A stretch of 64,000 nucleotides of DNA, from positions 411,623 through 475,622 of the forward strand of contig JBHIWH010000002.1 in the NCBI GenBank assembly GCA_041987545.1. The letters run 5' to 3'. This stretch comes from JAJRXR01 sp041987545. GTDB lineage: Bacteria; Planctomycetota; Phycisphaerae; Phycisphaerales; UBA1924. The notes under the pieces are model-generated. The model ran no database searches. It was not told the DNA's origin and saw nothing but the letters and a program-made list of their open reading frames with translations. Both the position numbers and the translations under genes were made by a program. Shown here piece by piece: positions 16,241 to 25,612 of this stretch. The first letter of the stretch is position 1; each line of letters begins with the position of its first letter.

Positions 16241-17968
16241 CTACGGGCAGCCCTCGCCGAAGGCGATGAGGAACTCGACGACGTCGGTGAAGTCGAACGA
16301 GCCGAAGGGCTCGCCCAGGTCGGCGGCCGGTTCCATGGCGGCGAAGGCGGTCAGGAAGGCGATGACGTCGGAGAAATCGAGCTGGCCCAGGGGCTCGGCG
16401 AGGTCGGCGACGCACGCGTCGGCTGGGGCGGCGATGGTCATGGTCTGGTTGGCGGGGACGTCCTCGAGGGTCGTGACCTGACCGTCGGGCCACTCGACGC
16501 GGATCTCGTCGATGGATGTCGCGTCGCCCAGGCCGAAGTGGGCGGAGAGCTCGGACTGGGAGAGGTAGTTGCTGCCGGCGTCGATGCGGCCCATCTGGGT
16601 GACCGCGCCGATGGTGACCTTGACGACCGAGCCGACGCCCCCGGGCGCGATGGCGTCGGCGCCCGACGCGTCGAGGAAGACCCGGATCCAGTTCGCGTCA
16701 CCGGCCGACTGGTCCAGGTCGTTGCGGAAGAGAGTGAGGGGCCCGTTGTGGGGGAAGATGACCAGGTCCTGGTCGCCGTCGTTGTCGATGTCGAGGTTGG
16801 ACAGGCCGCGGCCGGAGATTGTGGAGTTGAAGCCGGAGGCGGCCGTGACGTCTGCGAAGGTCGGCAGGCCGAGGGAGACGCCGTTGTTGCGGTAGACCCA
16901 CTGTCGCCCGGACTGGGTGACGGCGGCGATGTCGGTGAGGGTGTCGTGGTTGAAGTCGATGCCGACCGTGCCCCAGCCCCAGCCCGTGAACTCGGAGCCG
17001 GAGGCGGCGGCGCGGTTGGTGAAGCTGTGGGACCCGTTGTTGATGTACAGGTTGTTGGTGCCGATGGTGGTGACGTAGACGTCGAAGAGTCCGTCGCGGT
17101 TGAAGTCGGCGATGGTCTGGCCCATCTCGTTGAAGTCGAGGCCCATGCCGGTGGAGCCGGTGATCTCGGTGAAGGAGACGTCGCCCTCGGTGTCGGGCCC
17201 GTCGTTGCGGAAGTAGAGGGAGGTGCCGAAGTCCCCGATCCAGATGAGTTCTGGATAGCGGTCGCCGTCGAGGTCGGCGAATCGCGGGGCGAATCCGTCC
17301 ATGCCGCCGGAGAGGGCGCCGAGGCCGGCGGCGGAGGTGACGTCGGTGAACGTGACGTGGCCCAGGCCGCCGAGCCCGTCGTTCCGGAAGAGGCGGTTGT
17401 GCGAGCCGCTGTACCAGCCGGCGACGGCGAGGTCGAGGTCGCCGTCGAGGTCGTAGTCGCCCCAGGCGGCCCCGTACCCGTCGGCGCCGTTCGACGAGTT
17501 GACGCCCGCGGCGGCGGCGACGTCGGTGAACTGGGGGACGCCGTCCACGTCGTTGCCGTCGTTGCGGTAGAGCCGGTGGGCGCCCGAGGCGTTCGAGCCG
17601 GCGGGGCCGAGGCTGGTGACGAAGATGTCGAGCCGGCCGTCGTTGTTGTAGTCGGCGATGGCGGCGGCCGTGGAGCGGTGCGCGAGGGCGATGCCGGCCT
17701 CGGCGGCCTTGTCGGTGAACGTGCCGTCGCCGTTGTTCAGGTACAGGCAGTCCGGGGCGCCCCCGCCGGCGGGGTAGAAGATGTCCTGGAAGCCGTCACC
17801 GTTGAAGTCGCCGACCGCGCCGCCGGCGAGGAACGAATCAAAGTACATCGGCTGGTGCGTCGCGGCGATGCCGGCGCCCGCGGTCTGGTTCGAGAAGGAG
17901 ATCGGCTGGGCGAGCGCGCCGGCCGAGCAGACGAGCGCGAGGGCGGCGACGAACGAGCAGTGGCGCAT
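16241..17968 (-). CDS. CRTAC1-type VCBS/FG-GAP propeller protein with ASPIC/UnbV-like end and GC-type dockerin-like domain (two units)
   Basis: 575 aa; start at 17968 with AGGAG 9 nt upstream and signal peptide MRHCSFVAALALVCSAGALA. Residues 20-430 hold repeated calcium-binding propeller blades (GAVGDFNGDGFQDIF; AIADYNNDGRLDIFV; NLDIDNDGDQDLVI), each followed by a YRNDG/YxNNG strand. Residues 450-515 match the ASPIC/UnbV module (NWIRVFLDASG; SQSELSAHFGLG; EIRVEWPDGQV). Residues 519-575 are the tag, here C-V-ADL, one residue shorter than usual before the first aspartate. Function: extracellular, probably adhesive or scaffold; no enzyme motif was seen. Confidence 0.9.
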   Translation of the reverse strand: MRHCSFVAALALVCSAGALAQPISFSNQTAGAGIAATHQPMYFDSFLAGGAVGDFNGDGFQDIFYPAGGGAPDCLYLNNGDGTFTDKAAEAGIALAHRSTAAAIADYNNDGRLDIFVTSLGPAGSNASGAHRLYRNDGNDVDGVPQFTDVAAAAGVNSSNGADGYGAAWGDYDLDGDLDLAVAGWYSGSHNRLFRNDGLGGLGHVTFTDVTSAAGLGALSGGMDGFAPRFADLDGDRYPELIWIGDFGTSLYFRNDGPDTEGDVSFTEITGSTGMGLDFNEMGQTIADFNRDGLFDVYVTTIGTNNLYINNGSHSFTNRAAASGSEFTGWGWGTVGIDFNHDTLTDIAAVTQSGRQWVYRNNGVSLGLPTFADVTAASGFNSTISGRGLSNLDIDNDGDQDLVIFPHNGPLTLFRNDLDQSAGDANWIRVFLDASGADAIAPGGVGSVVKVTIGAVTQMGRIDAGSNYLSQSELSAHFGLGDATSIDEIRVEWPDGQVTTLEDVPANQTMTIAAPADACVADLAEPLGQLDFSDVIAFLTAFAAMEPAADLGEPFGSFDFTDVVEFLIAFGEGCP

Positions 17969-18011
17969 CGGGGACTCCTGATCAAGCGTGCCGAGCCCCC
18001 ACGAGGCCCCG

Positions 18012-18040
18012 AGCGTAGCGGATCGAACCGCCGCGGCAAA
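18012..18040 (-). promoter_or_regulatory. Promoter-like element TTTGCC-17-TACGCT
   Basis: Minus strand: TTTGCC (18035-18040), 17-bp spacer, TACGCT (18012-18017), 43 nt upstream of the CRTAC1-like gene start. Confidence 0.42.
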
Positions 18041-18060
18041 GCGGGTCCGCCCGCGCCGAG

Positions 18061-20379
18061 TCAGGGGCAGCCCTCTGCGAACGTGGCCAGAAATGCCACC
18101 ACGTCGGAGAAGTCGAACACGCCGATCGGCGCCGCCAGGTCGGCGGCCGGGTCCGACGCGGAGAACGCGGCGAGGAAGGCGATCACGTCGGAGAAGTCGA
18201 GTGTGCCGAAGGGCTCGGCAAGGTCCGCGGCGCACGCCTCCAGCTCCGAGAGCGTGACCTCCACAAACTCGTCGGGCGTGACGTCGAGGTCCCCATTGCC
18301 CGCCGGGACCTGCATGAACGGGACGAGCGACTCGCCGTCGGGCGTGAAGTAGGAGAGCGCCGCGAGGTGGATAGTCTCGGGGACGGCGCCGAACTGGTCG
18401 GCGAGGTTGATCGAGCCCTCGAGGACGGCGCCGACGACCGGGCCGCCCGGGTTGGCCGCGTCGAACCAGCCGGACCAGCCGTTGTCCACCTCGTTGCCGA
18501 TGAAGGCGTCGTAGTCGGCGACAAGCCCGTCCTTGGCCCACATCGCGGGAACGGGGGCGCCCGGCTCGTCGGCGAGGACGAGGAACCGGTCGAGGCCGTC
18601 GGACGCGGGCTGGGTGGCGATGTACAGGACATCGCCGTCGAGGCCGACCCAGATCGAGCCGCCCGTGCTGGTCGCGACCTCGGTGTAGGCGGCGTCGAGC
18701 TGGCCGTCGATCGCGAAGAGGGGCGCGGGCGGGCGGGTCAGGTCGGCCTGGACGAGCGCGTAGCCGTGCGCGGGGATCGTGACGGGGTACGCCGAGGCGT
18801 TCGACCCGTTGATCGCGGGCATGGCGCCGCCGCCGGGGGCGACGTTGGTCGCCGGGAGCGTGGCGCCCTCGGGCAAGTACGGCGAGAGGTCGAGGGAGAC
18901 GGTGACGGGCGATCCCCTGAGGTTGATCGCGGCGGCGATGGCCTGGGTCGCGTCGCCGATCGGCGCCTCACCGGACTCGTACCGGCGGAGGAACGCCCAG
19001 ACGCCGTCGTTGGTCGCGTCGATCGGGTGGTAGCTGCCGCGGCGGAGGGCGACGCTGGCGTGGCGGGCGGCGACGAGGTCCTTGTAGGTCTGCAGGACGC
19101 CCGAGCCGGCCTGCTCCTGGACGCTCCGCCCGTCGTTGTTGGACGAGTACTGGTTGATCGTCGCCTGGAAGTTCTGCTGGTGGTAGCGGGACATGGGGGC
19201 GCCCTCGACGGCGTTCCACTTGAACGGCTCGCGCATCGGGATGTCGTTGGCGTCGGACCCATAGTCGCGCTTGACCCCCACCATCGCGATCTCGTCGCCG
19301 TAGTAGATGATGGGCGGGAAGGGCTGGAGCATGAGGACGGCGGCGGCGGCGTTGGCGCGCCCGAGGTTGGCGGGGTTGTCGGCGCCGATGACGGAGGCCA
19401 GGCGGTCCACGTCGTGGTCGCCGATGATGGCGACGTACGTCCCCTGGCCAGACGGCAGGGAGTTGATGGTCTGCTCCATCTGGTAGTAGAGCCCGCCGGC
19501 GTGCTCGCTGGCCAGCGCGTCGCGGGCGGCGAACTCGAAGGGCTTGGTCATGGCGGCGTCGAACTGGGGGAGGAACTCGGCGCCGTGCGAGCCCCAGTTG
19601 TGCTGCTCGGCAAACGTGAACACGTCCGGGTTGACGGCGCGGATTGCGTCGTGCCAGTCCGCCCAGAAGTCGTCGAGGTTGTACCCCCAGCCGTCGGGCC
19701 CCGAGCCGTAGTTCACCCAGACATGATCGAGGCGGTAGCCGTCCACGCCGTCGGTGAAGTCGCCGTCGTCGTCGGGGTCGAGCCACTTGACGGCCCATTC
19801 GGAGACCAGCGACGTCACGGCGGGGTTGCGGTGGTCCCAGTGGATGAAGCCGACGTTGTCGCCGTTCCAGGTGTTGAACGTGTAGCCCTGGTAGTCGGTG
19901 TTGGACCCGTTCCAGAAGGCGAGCCAGGAGTCGAAGGGGCTCGCGGGGTTGGCGAAGGCGCTGTTGAACCAGACCGAGTCGTGCGAGATGCCGTAGACGA
20001 CGAAGTCGATGTAGACCTCGATGCCCAGGGCGTGCGCGGCGGTGTTGAAGTCGGCGAAGTCGGCCTCGGTCCCGAACCAGGGGTTGAGCTGGTCGGCGGC
20101 GCCGTGCTGGTACCCGTGGTACGCGGGGCTCGGGAAGACGGGGTTCATCCAGACGGCGGTGACACCCAGATCGTCGAGGTAGGGCAGGCCCTCGCGCATG
20201 CCGACGAAGTCGCCGAAGCGGTCGGGGTCGATCGCGTCCGAGTCCGGTCCGTCGCGCCAGGCGATGGGCATGAAGTGGTAGAAGACGTCGTCGGCCTTGG
20301 GCTGGGTGGCGAACGGATTCTGCGCGAGGCCGGCCCCGGCGGGCAGGGCGATGGCGACGGCGGCGATGGCGGATCTCAT
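18061..20379 (-). CDS. Secreted GH13 alpha-amylase-family enzyme with GC-type dockerin-like domain (two units)
   Basis: 772 aa; start at 20379 with GAGGAA 7 nt upstream and signal peptide MRSAIAAVAIALPAGAGLAQ. The GH13 barrel spans about 28-480 and shows region I (D125 to H133, DFVVYGISH), the nucleophile in DGYRLDHV (D218), the acid/base in FTFAEQHNW (E258) and region IV IGDHDVDR (H322, D323), so all three catalytic acids are present. An all-beta amylase C-terminal domain follows. Residues 580-705 begin IDGQLDAAYTEV and resemble the starts of CBM9-like modules. Residues 716-772 are the two-unit tag. Predicted role: extracellular alpha-glucan hydrolysis. This is the only recognisable glycoside hydrolase in the array. 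Confidence 0.92.
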   Translation of the reverse strand: MRSAIAAVAIALPAGAGLAQNPFATQPKADDVFYHFMPIAWRDGPDSDAIDPDRFGDFVGMREGLPYLDDLGVTAVWMNPVFPSPAYHGYQHGAADQLNPWFGTEADFADFNTAAHALGIEVYIDFVVYGISHDSVWFNSAFANPASPFDSWLAFWNGSNTDYQGYTFNTWNGDNVGFIHWDHRNPAVTSLVSEWAVKWLDPDDDGDFTDGVDGYRLDHVWVNYGSGPDGWGYNLDDFWADWHDAIRAVNPDVFTFAEQHNWGSHGAEFLPQFDAAMTKPFEFAARDALASEHAGGLYYQMEQTINSLPSGQGTYVAIIGDHDVDRLASVIGADNPANLGRANAAAAVLMLQPFPPIIYYGDEIAMVGVKRDYGSDANDIPMREPFKWNAVEGAPMSRYHQQNFQATINQYSSNNDGRSVQEQAGSGVLQTYKDLVAARHASVALRRGSYHPIDATNDGVWAFLRRYESGEAPIGDATQAIAAAINLRGSPVTVSLDLSPYLPEGATLPATNVAPGGGAMPAINGSNASAYPVTIPAHGYALVQADLTRPPAPLFAIDGQLDAAYTEVATSTGGSIWVGLDGDVLYIATQPASDGLDRFLVLADEPGAPVPAMWAKDGLVADYDAFIGNEVDNGWSGWFDAANPGGPVVGAVLEGSINLADQFGAVPETIHLAALSYFTPDGESLVPFMQVPAGNGDLDVTPDEFVEVTLSELEACAADLAEPFGTLDFSDVIAFLAAFSASDPAADLAAPIGVFDFSDVVAFLATFAEGCP

Positions 20380-20454
20380 GGCGGTTCCTCGGGTTCCCGG
20401 GTCGAGGGTAGCGTGCGGGGTCTGGTTCGCCGAGCGACGGGGCACGGATCCGCG

Positions 20455-21153
20455 TCAGGGGCAGCCGGCGGCGAATGCCGTGAGGAACGCGAGCGCATCG
20501 GAGAAGTCGAGCACGCCGAAGGGCAGGGCCAGGTCCGCCTCGTTGCAGGCCTCGCCGGCGGGCGCATCGGCTAGCCGGGCGGTCATCCGCACGCGACCGC
20601 GGTCGAAGCCCGTGCCCGCGTTCCACGCGGCCTGCACCTCGAGGCCCGGGGCCTCGGCCGTCATCGCCAGGTCGTCCCGAGGGGCGACGGGCGCGTACTC
20701 GCCCGGCGCGTCCGGAAGGGAGGTCATGCCGGCGAAGAACCCGGCCGAGGCGTTGGAGACGAGGACCGTCGCGCTGATGGACTCGTCCAGGCTCTCGATC
20801 ACGAGCAGCAGCGACTGGCCCGTCGTGGAGTAGAAGAGCGACGCCGTCCCCACCTGCAAGGGCGAGACCTCGGCGGTCGGGACCACGAACGCGTCGTCGC
20901 AGTTCGCGTCCGCGCTGAGCCAGAGCTCGGCGCTCACGGCGTCGAACGTGATCCCGACGGGGAGGTCCGACACCGGGGGCGCGGAGGCGTCGAAGACCAG
21001 CGTGGCGTTGGCCGAGCCGAGGTCGCCCGGCTCGCCCGCGAACTCGCAGACGGAGACCGTGATCTCGATGAACGGGCCGCCGCCCGCGATCGCCGGGGTC
21101 GCGGGCAGCAGGACGATGGGCGCCGCGATCGACGCGGCGAGTCGGGTTCGCAT
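20455..21153 (-). CDS. Secreted 'SLPD' family protein with single-unit GC-type dockerin-like domain
   Basis: 232 aa; AGGAGGAAA Shine-Dalgarno 6-7 nt before ATG; signal peptide MRTRLAASIAAPIVLLPATPAIA. The mature region is a predicted beta-sandwich of unknown function with PFIEITVSV after the cleavage site, ATLVFDASAPP, and the landmark GMTSLPDAPGEY. These three landmarks recur in six other array proteins (25613, 27459, 29215, 36843, 57680, 58518). Residues 203-232 form a single tag unit ending GCP. No enzyme motif was seen. It sits 75 bp upstream of the amylase on the same strand. Confidence 0.82.
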   Translation of the reverse strand: MRTRLAASIAAPIVLLPATPAIAGGGPFIEITVSVCEFAGEPGDLGSANATLVFDASAPPVSDLPVGITFDAVSAELWLSADANCDDAFVVPTAEVSPLQVGTASLFYSTTGQSLLLVIESLDESISATVLVSNASAGFFAGMTSLPDAPGEYAPVAPRDDLAMTAEAPGLEVQAAWNAGTGFDRGRVRMTARLADAPAGEACNEADLALPFGVLDFSDALAFLTAFAAGCP

Positions 21154-21259
21154 CCGAGTTTCCTCCTGGCGTGTGGGGTCGATCCCACCTTAGCGGCGAT
21201 GACGCGACGGACCAACGAGGAACCGGGGAGCGCGTGACACCCGAGTGACGTTCGATCGG

Positions 21260-22651
21260 TCAGGGGCAGCCGGCGGCGAACGCCGTGAGGAACGCGAGCA
21301 CGTCGGAGAAATCAAACACGCCGACGGGCTCGGCCAGGTCCGCCGCGGCGTCGCTCGCCGCGAACGCCGTCAGGAACGCCAGCACGTCTGAGAAGTCGAG
21401 CGTGCCGAGGGGCTCGGCAAGGTCGGCGGCGTTGCAGGGCGCCGGCCCCATGGAGACGTCGAAGAGGTACGCCGCCCCCCCGCTCTCGGCCAGCTCGTCG
21501 TCCTGGCTCGCGCCGATGAGAGCCGTGCCGCCCTGAAGGTCCGCCGACCACCCGAAGACCTGGTTGGCGTGCCCGTCGCTTGGTGTGATCTTGCACAGCT
21601 CCACAGGGCTGGCCGGGTCGGACAGGTCGTAGAGGTACGCGCTGCCGCCGCCGGGGAAGAGGTCGTCGTCGGTCCGCCCTGTGATCAGGGCGGTCGCGCC
21701 CTCGAGGCTGACGTCCCAGCCGATGTCGTCGGTCGCGTTCCCGTCGCTGGTGATGATCTTGGCGGTCTCGACGGGGTTGTCGGGGTCGGAGACGTCGAAG
21801 ACGTAGGCGGCGCCCGAGTCGAGGCCGTGGTCGTCGTCGAAGATGGCGCCGACGATGGCCAGGCCGCCGTCGATGGCGACGGAGAATCCGAACGTGTCGT
21901 CGGCCTCGATCTCGGAGCCCAGGAGCTTGGCCAGCTCGACGGGGTTGGCGGGGTCGGCGATGTCGAAGAGGTAGGCCGCCCCCGCGCGATGACCCCGCTC
22001 GGTCTCCCAGCGGGCGCCGATGATCGCGAGGTCGCCGTCGAGGTCTACGGAGAACCCGAACTGGTCGAGGGCCTCGCCATCGGAGGCGACGATCTTGCCC
22101 AGCTCGGCGCCGGTGGCCGTGTCGAAGATGTAGACCGCGCCCGAGAGCGCGCCGTTGTCGTCGGCGCTGGGGGCGGCGATCAGCGTCGTGCCCCCGTCGG
22201 TGACCATGGCCCGCCCGAAGTCGTCGTCGAACTCGGCGTCGCCGGGGATGATGGTCGTGATCAGCGTGGGGTTGGCCGTGTCCGTCGTGTCGAAGAGTCG
22301 GACGAGCGGGCGGTAGCCGGGGAGGGTGTCGGTGATCGTGCCGACATACGCCCGGCCGTCGCCCAGGGCCACGCCCACGACCTCCTGCTTCTGGGGCAGG
22401 TCGGATGGGAGCGGGAACTCGGCGAGCTGGGCGCGGGTCTGGATGTCGAACAGGTAGGCGGCGCCCGGGGCGTCGAAGAACGGCACGCCCGAGGCGCCGA
22501 GGATCGCCAGCCCGTCGTGCAGGGCGCAGGTGTCGCCGAGCAGCGCGTAGTCGGCCGGGGCGCCGGACTGGAGCTTGGCCAGCTCGGGGGGCGAGTCGGC
22601 GAAGGCGGCGGCGCCCAGGCAGGCGGTCAGCACGAACGGGATGCAACGCAT
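21260..22651 (-). CDS. Secreted FG-GAP beta-propeller protein with GC-type dockerin-like domain (two units)
   Basis: 463 aa; AGGAGA Shine-Dalgarno; signal peptide MRCIPFVLTACLGAAAFA. Residues 20-400 are seven similar 55-60-residue repeats of the type FGFSVDLDGDLAIIGARWE then GAAYLFDI then ELAKL, the integrin-like FG-GAP propeller seen in many marine and planctomycete secreted proteins. Residues 406-463 are the two-unit tag with GVFDFSD in the second unit. Probably a structural or binding protein. A Gly/Pro-rich 109-bp gap separates it from the next array gene. Confidence 0.88.
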   Translation of the reverse strand: MRCIPFVLTACLGAAAFADSPPELAKLQSGAPADYALLGDTCALHDGLAILGASGVPFFDAPGAAYLFDIQTRAQLAEFPLPSDLPQKQEVVGVALGDGRAYVGTITDTLPGYRPLVRLFDTTDTANPTLITTIIPGDAEFDDDFGRAMVTDGGTTLIAAPSADDNGALSGAVYIFDTATGAELGKIVASDGEALDQFGFSVDLDGDLAIIGARWETERGHRAGAAYLFDIADPANPVELAKLLGSEIEADDTFGFSVAIDGGLAIVGAIFDDDHGLDSGAAYVFDVSDPDNPVETAKIITSDGNATDDIGWDVSLEGATALITGRTDDDLFPGGGSAYLYDLSDPASPVELCKITPSDGHANQVFGWSADLQGGTALIGASQDDELAESGGAAYLFDVSMGPAPCNAADLAEPLGTLDFSDVLAFLTAFAASDAAADLAEPVGVFDFSDVLAFLTAFAAGCP

Positions 22652-22774
22652 GGGGGTCTCCTGATGCGAGAACGCCCCGCGCCCCGCCCGGATGGGCGGG
22701 GCGTGGAGCGGGGCTCTCACTCAGGGGACGTCGTCCGGGCGCCGCGCGCCCGGGCGGATCCTAGAGAATCTGGC

Positions 22775-25450
22775 TTACGGGCAGCCCTCCGCGAAGGTCT
22801 GCAGGAACATCAGGACGTCCGAGTAGTCCATGACGCCGTAGTCGGGCGCCATGTCGGCCATGTCGTCCGCGTTCGCGAAGGCGACCAGGAAGGCCGAGAC
22901 GTCGGAGTAGTCGAGCACGTCGTAGGGCTCGGCCAGGTCCGCGTCGTTGCACCCCAGGACGGGCTCGGGCTCGCTCGTGCCCTGGAACTCGTAGGCGCCC
23001 ATGTCCACGACGTAGCCGCTGAGGCCGGCGACGCCGGTGTCCACGGTGCCGGTGTCGTCCAGGACGCGGTCGTTAAGATCGATGTCGAACTCTTCGCCCT
23101 TGACGCCCTCGAGCACCGGGGTGTTGGCCGCGTCGATGCACGGCGAGTTGCCCCGGAGGCTGAGGTCGCACTCGAGGTCGTCGTCGACCTGGACGAACAG
23201 CGGGTACTCATCGATGTTGCCGCCCTGGTCATTGAAGCCGGACCCCGGGACGCCCCCCTCGATGTCGTTGTACTGGACGATCGGGTCGGCGCCGCCGTTG
23301 GGCTCCTCGGCGGGGTTGAAGATCTGGTCGGGGAAGTTGCCCCAGATGATGTTGTTGGCGATGTTGATGTCGAGGGAGCCCGAGTTGTGGGCGTAGATGC
23401 CGCCGCCGAAGGGCGGGAGGCCCCTGGCGCCCGGGCCCTGTGGCCCGTCGGTCTCGTTGCTGTAGTAGGTGCAGTTGACGACATCGACGCCGGTCCCGTC
23501 GATGTACGTGCCGCCGCCGGCGATCTCGGCGTAGTTGTCCTTGAAGACGGAGTTGATGATCTCGCCGAGGGGCATGGCGTCGCCGTTCGCGCCCCGGGGG
23601 ATGTCGATGCCCCGGTAGCGGAGCGCCACGCCGCCGCCGACGCGGTCGCCGCCGTCCCAGCGGAGGTCGCTGGTGACGGCGTTCTGCTCGAAGGACGAGC
23701 GGCGGATGGAGGTGAAGCCATCGACGGCGTTGATTCCGCCTCCGGCGTCGTCGAATGCGATGTTGCGGTAGAACGAGCTGTCGAGGACGGTCGTCTGGAC
23801 GCCGCGGACGCCGATGGCGCCGCCGCCGTAGTAACCCTCGGAGTAGTTGTACTCGAAGTAGCAGTGCTCGACGGAGAGGGTGCCGAGGTTGTGGCCGATG
23901 GCGCCGCCACCGACCTCGCCCTCGATGCCGCGGTCGGGGTTGTTGTTGCCGCAGTACTCGCTGTCGTTGCCGTAGAAACTGCTCTCGTAGAACATGGTGT
24001 CGCAGTCGTAGCCGAAGTAGGCGCCGCCGTCGCCGCAGGCCTCGTTGTGCTCGAAGCCGCAGTACATGAACATGGGGGAGCCGTCGCGGCTGGAGGCGGC
24101 GCCGCCGACGAGGGCGTAGTTCTCGTAGAAGTAGCAGTCGGTGACCCAGGTCTGGCGGAAGGTATTGAGGCAGAGGGCCCCGCCGAAGGTCAGGGCCTGG
24201 TTGTAGTCGAAGTCGCACTCGATGAGTTCGAGCCCGCCGAACGGGGCGACGTAGATCGCGCCGCCGCCGCCGTACTGGGAGTAGTTCTCGTAGAAGTCAC
24301 AGCCGTAGAAGTTGGGGCTGCCCTGGCGCCCGACCCAGACGGCGCCGCCGTCGAGGGAGGCGAAGTTGTAGATGAACTCGCAGTCGTAGAAGTGCGAGGC
24401 GCCCTTCTCGATCCAGACGGCCCCGCCGTAGAGGTCGGCGTGCCCGCCGTAGAACAGGACGTTGTTGAACGTGGGGCTGGCGCCGTCGATGAAGGCGAGC
24501 GCGCCCATCATGATGTCCACGTACGCCCCGTCGAGGTTGACGTACTCGAGCACCGCGTCGGCGGTCTCGCCCGAGTTGAAGGTCACCAGCGGGGGCGGGA
24601 GCGTGCCACGCATCATCTCGATCTCGGGCCTGGTGATGGTCACGCAGTAGCCCTTGAACTCCGTGCCATCGTCCTTGTCGCCGTTGCAGTCGCCGCGGAC
24701 GATGATGTCCTTGCCCAGGTAGTCGATCACCTCGTAGTAGGTGCCCTCCTCGATGAGGACGAGATCGCCGTCCTCGGCCGCGTTGATCGCGTCCTGGATC
24801 GTCGGGTAGCACGAGGGGACGTGGAGCGTGGTCCGCTCGATATCGACGCGGACGTCGTCGAAGAGCGTCTGGGTGGTCGTGCCGTCGGCGTGCGAGCCGA
24901 GCTTGACGGCGAGCTTGTAGCCGTCGTACGAGTTGTCCTTGACGGGGGCGGAGAGGGTGACCTCGATGAACTCGCCCGCGGCCGGGGCGACCGCGCCGCC
25001 GTCGGTGCTGCTGGCGTAGGCCAGCTCGTAGCGCGAGTCGTCCGGGGCGACGGCCTGGAGGGCGACTTGGTAGCCGCCGTACATCAGCGCGTCGTTGCGG
25101 GCGCCGACCATCACCTTGAGGGTGATCACGTCGTCCTCGCACAGCGAGACGTCCAGGATCTGCTCGGCGCAGTCCTCACCGGACAGGTTCGAGAACGCGA
25201 CGTTCGACCCCTCGGGCACGGGCCCGTTGAGGATCGGCATGAACTCGGGCGGATTCAGCGGCCCGAAGGCGTCGAAGTCCGACCACGGGGCGACGCCGCC
25301 CAGTCCGAACATGCCGTCGTCGAGGACGGGCTCTTCGAAGCCGGCGTTCTCGACGACGACCTCGACGGGAGCCGCCAGGACCGGCACGGCCGCGACGGCA
25401 AAGCTGGCGAACGACGCCGCGATGGCGCCACGACTCGGGAAACTACGCAT
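22775..25450 (-). CDS. Large secreted beta-helix protein with N-terminal NAGFE module and GC-type dockerin-like domain (two units)
   Basis: 891 aa; the start at 25450 has AGGGGG upstream and signal peptide MRSFPSRGAIAASFASFAVA...VLA. Residues 28-205 are a conserved beta-sandwich module opening NAGFEEPVLDDGMFGLGG and APWSDFDAFGP. Residues 210-825 are a long parallel beta-helix (start CYPTIQDAINAAEDGD, end VDMGAYEFQG) with many C-x-F-x-x-N rungs rich in Tyr and Asn. Residues 834-891 are the two-unit tag with Tyr replacing Phe (LDYSDVSAFL; MDYSDVLMFL). The 879-aa protein at 54923 is a clear paralogue across its whole length. Confidence 0.9.
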   Translation of the reverse strand: MRSFPSRGAIAASFASFAVAAVPVLAAPVEVVVENAGFEEPVLDDGMFGLGGVAPWSDFDAFGPLNPPEFMPILNGPVPEGSNVAFSNLSGEDCAEQILDVSLCEDDVITLKVMVGARNDALMYGGYQVALQAVAPDDSRYELAYASSTDGGAVAPAAGEFIEVTLSAPVKDNSYDGYKLAVKLGSHADGTTTQTLFDDVRVDIERTTLHVPSCYPTIQDAINAAEDGDLVLIEEGTYYEVIDYLGKDIIVRGDCNGDKDDGTEFKGYCVTITRPEIEMMRGTLPPPLVTFNSGETADAVLEYVNLDGAYVDIMMGALAFIDGASPTFNNVLFYGGHADLYGGAVWIEKGASHFYDCEFIYNFASLDGGAVWVGRQGSPNFYGCDFYENYSQYGGGGAIYVAPFGGLELIECDFDYNQALTFGGALCLNTFRQTWVTDCYFYENYALVGGAASSRDGSPMFMYCGFEHNEACGDGGAYFGYDCDTMFYESSFYGNDSEYCGNNNPDRGIEGEVGGGAIGHNLGTLSVEHCYFEYNYSEGYYGGGAIGVRGVQTTVLDSSFYRNIAFDDAGGGINAVDGFTSIRRSSFEQNAVTSDLRWDGGDRVGGGVALRYRGIDIPRGANGDAMPLGEIINSVFKDNYAEIAGGGTYIDGTGVDVVNCTYYSNETDGPQGPGARGLPPFGGGIYAHNSGSLDINIANNIIWGNFPDQIFNPAEEPNGGADPIVQYNDIEGGVPGSGFNDQGGNIDEYPLFVQVDDDLECDLSLRGNSPCIDAANTPVLEGVKGEEFDIDLNDRVLDDTGTVDTGVAGLSGYVVDMGAYEFQGTSEPEPVLGCNDADLAEPYDVLDYSDVSAFLVAFANADDMADMAPDYGVMDYSDVLMFLQTFAEGCP

Positions 25451-25612
25451 TGTGATAACCCCCTGGAGACTCTCCCCTTATCGGAACGCTCCAAGGCTAA
25501 CGCCGTCCCTCGGGCCGCCGGAAGCGAATTCTGGCCTGTTCCGGGCAGAATCGGGGCGCCCCACGACGGCTGATCGGTTATCGGAACCGCGATTCCGGGC
25601 CCGCAGGGGCGT

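Noticed and set aside
21569..25573. A 1334-codon open frame on the plus strand
   Set aside because: It is antisense to two well-supported dockerin genes and rich in Val/Gly/Asp/Glu, as expected for the complement of GC-rich coding DNA; it has no domain and no signal peptide.
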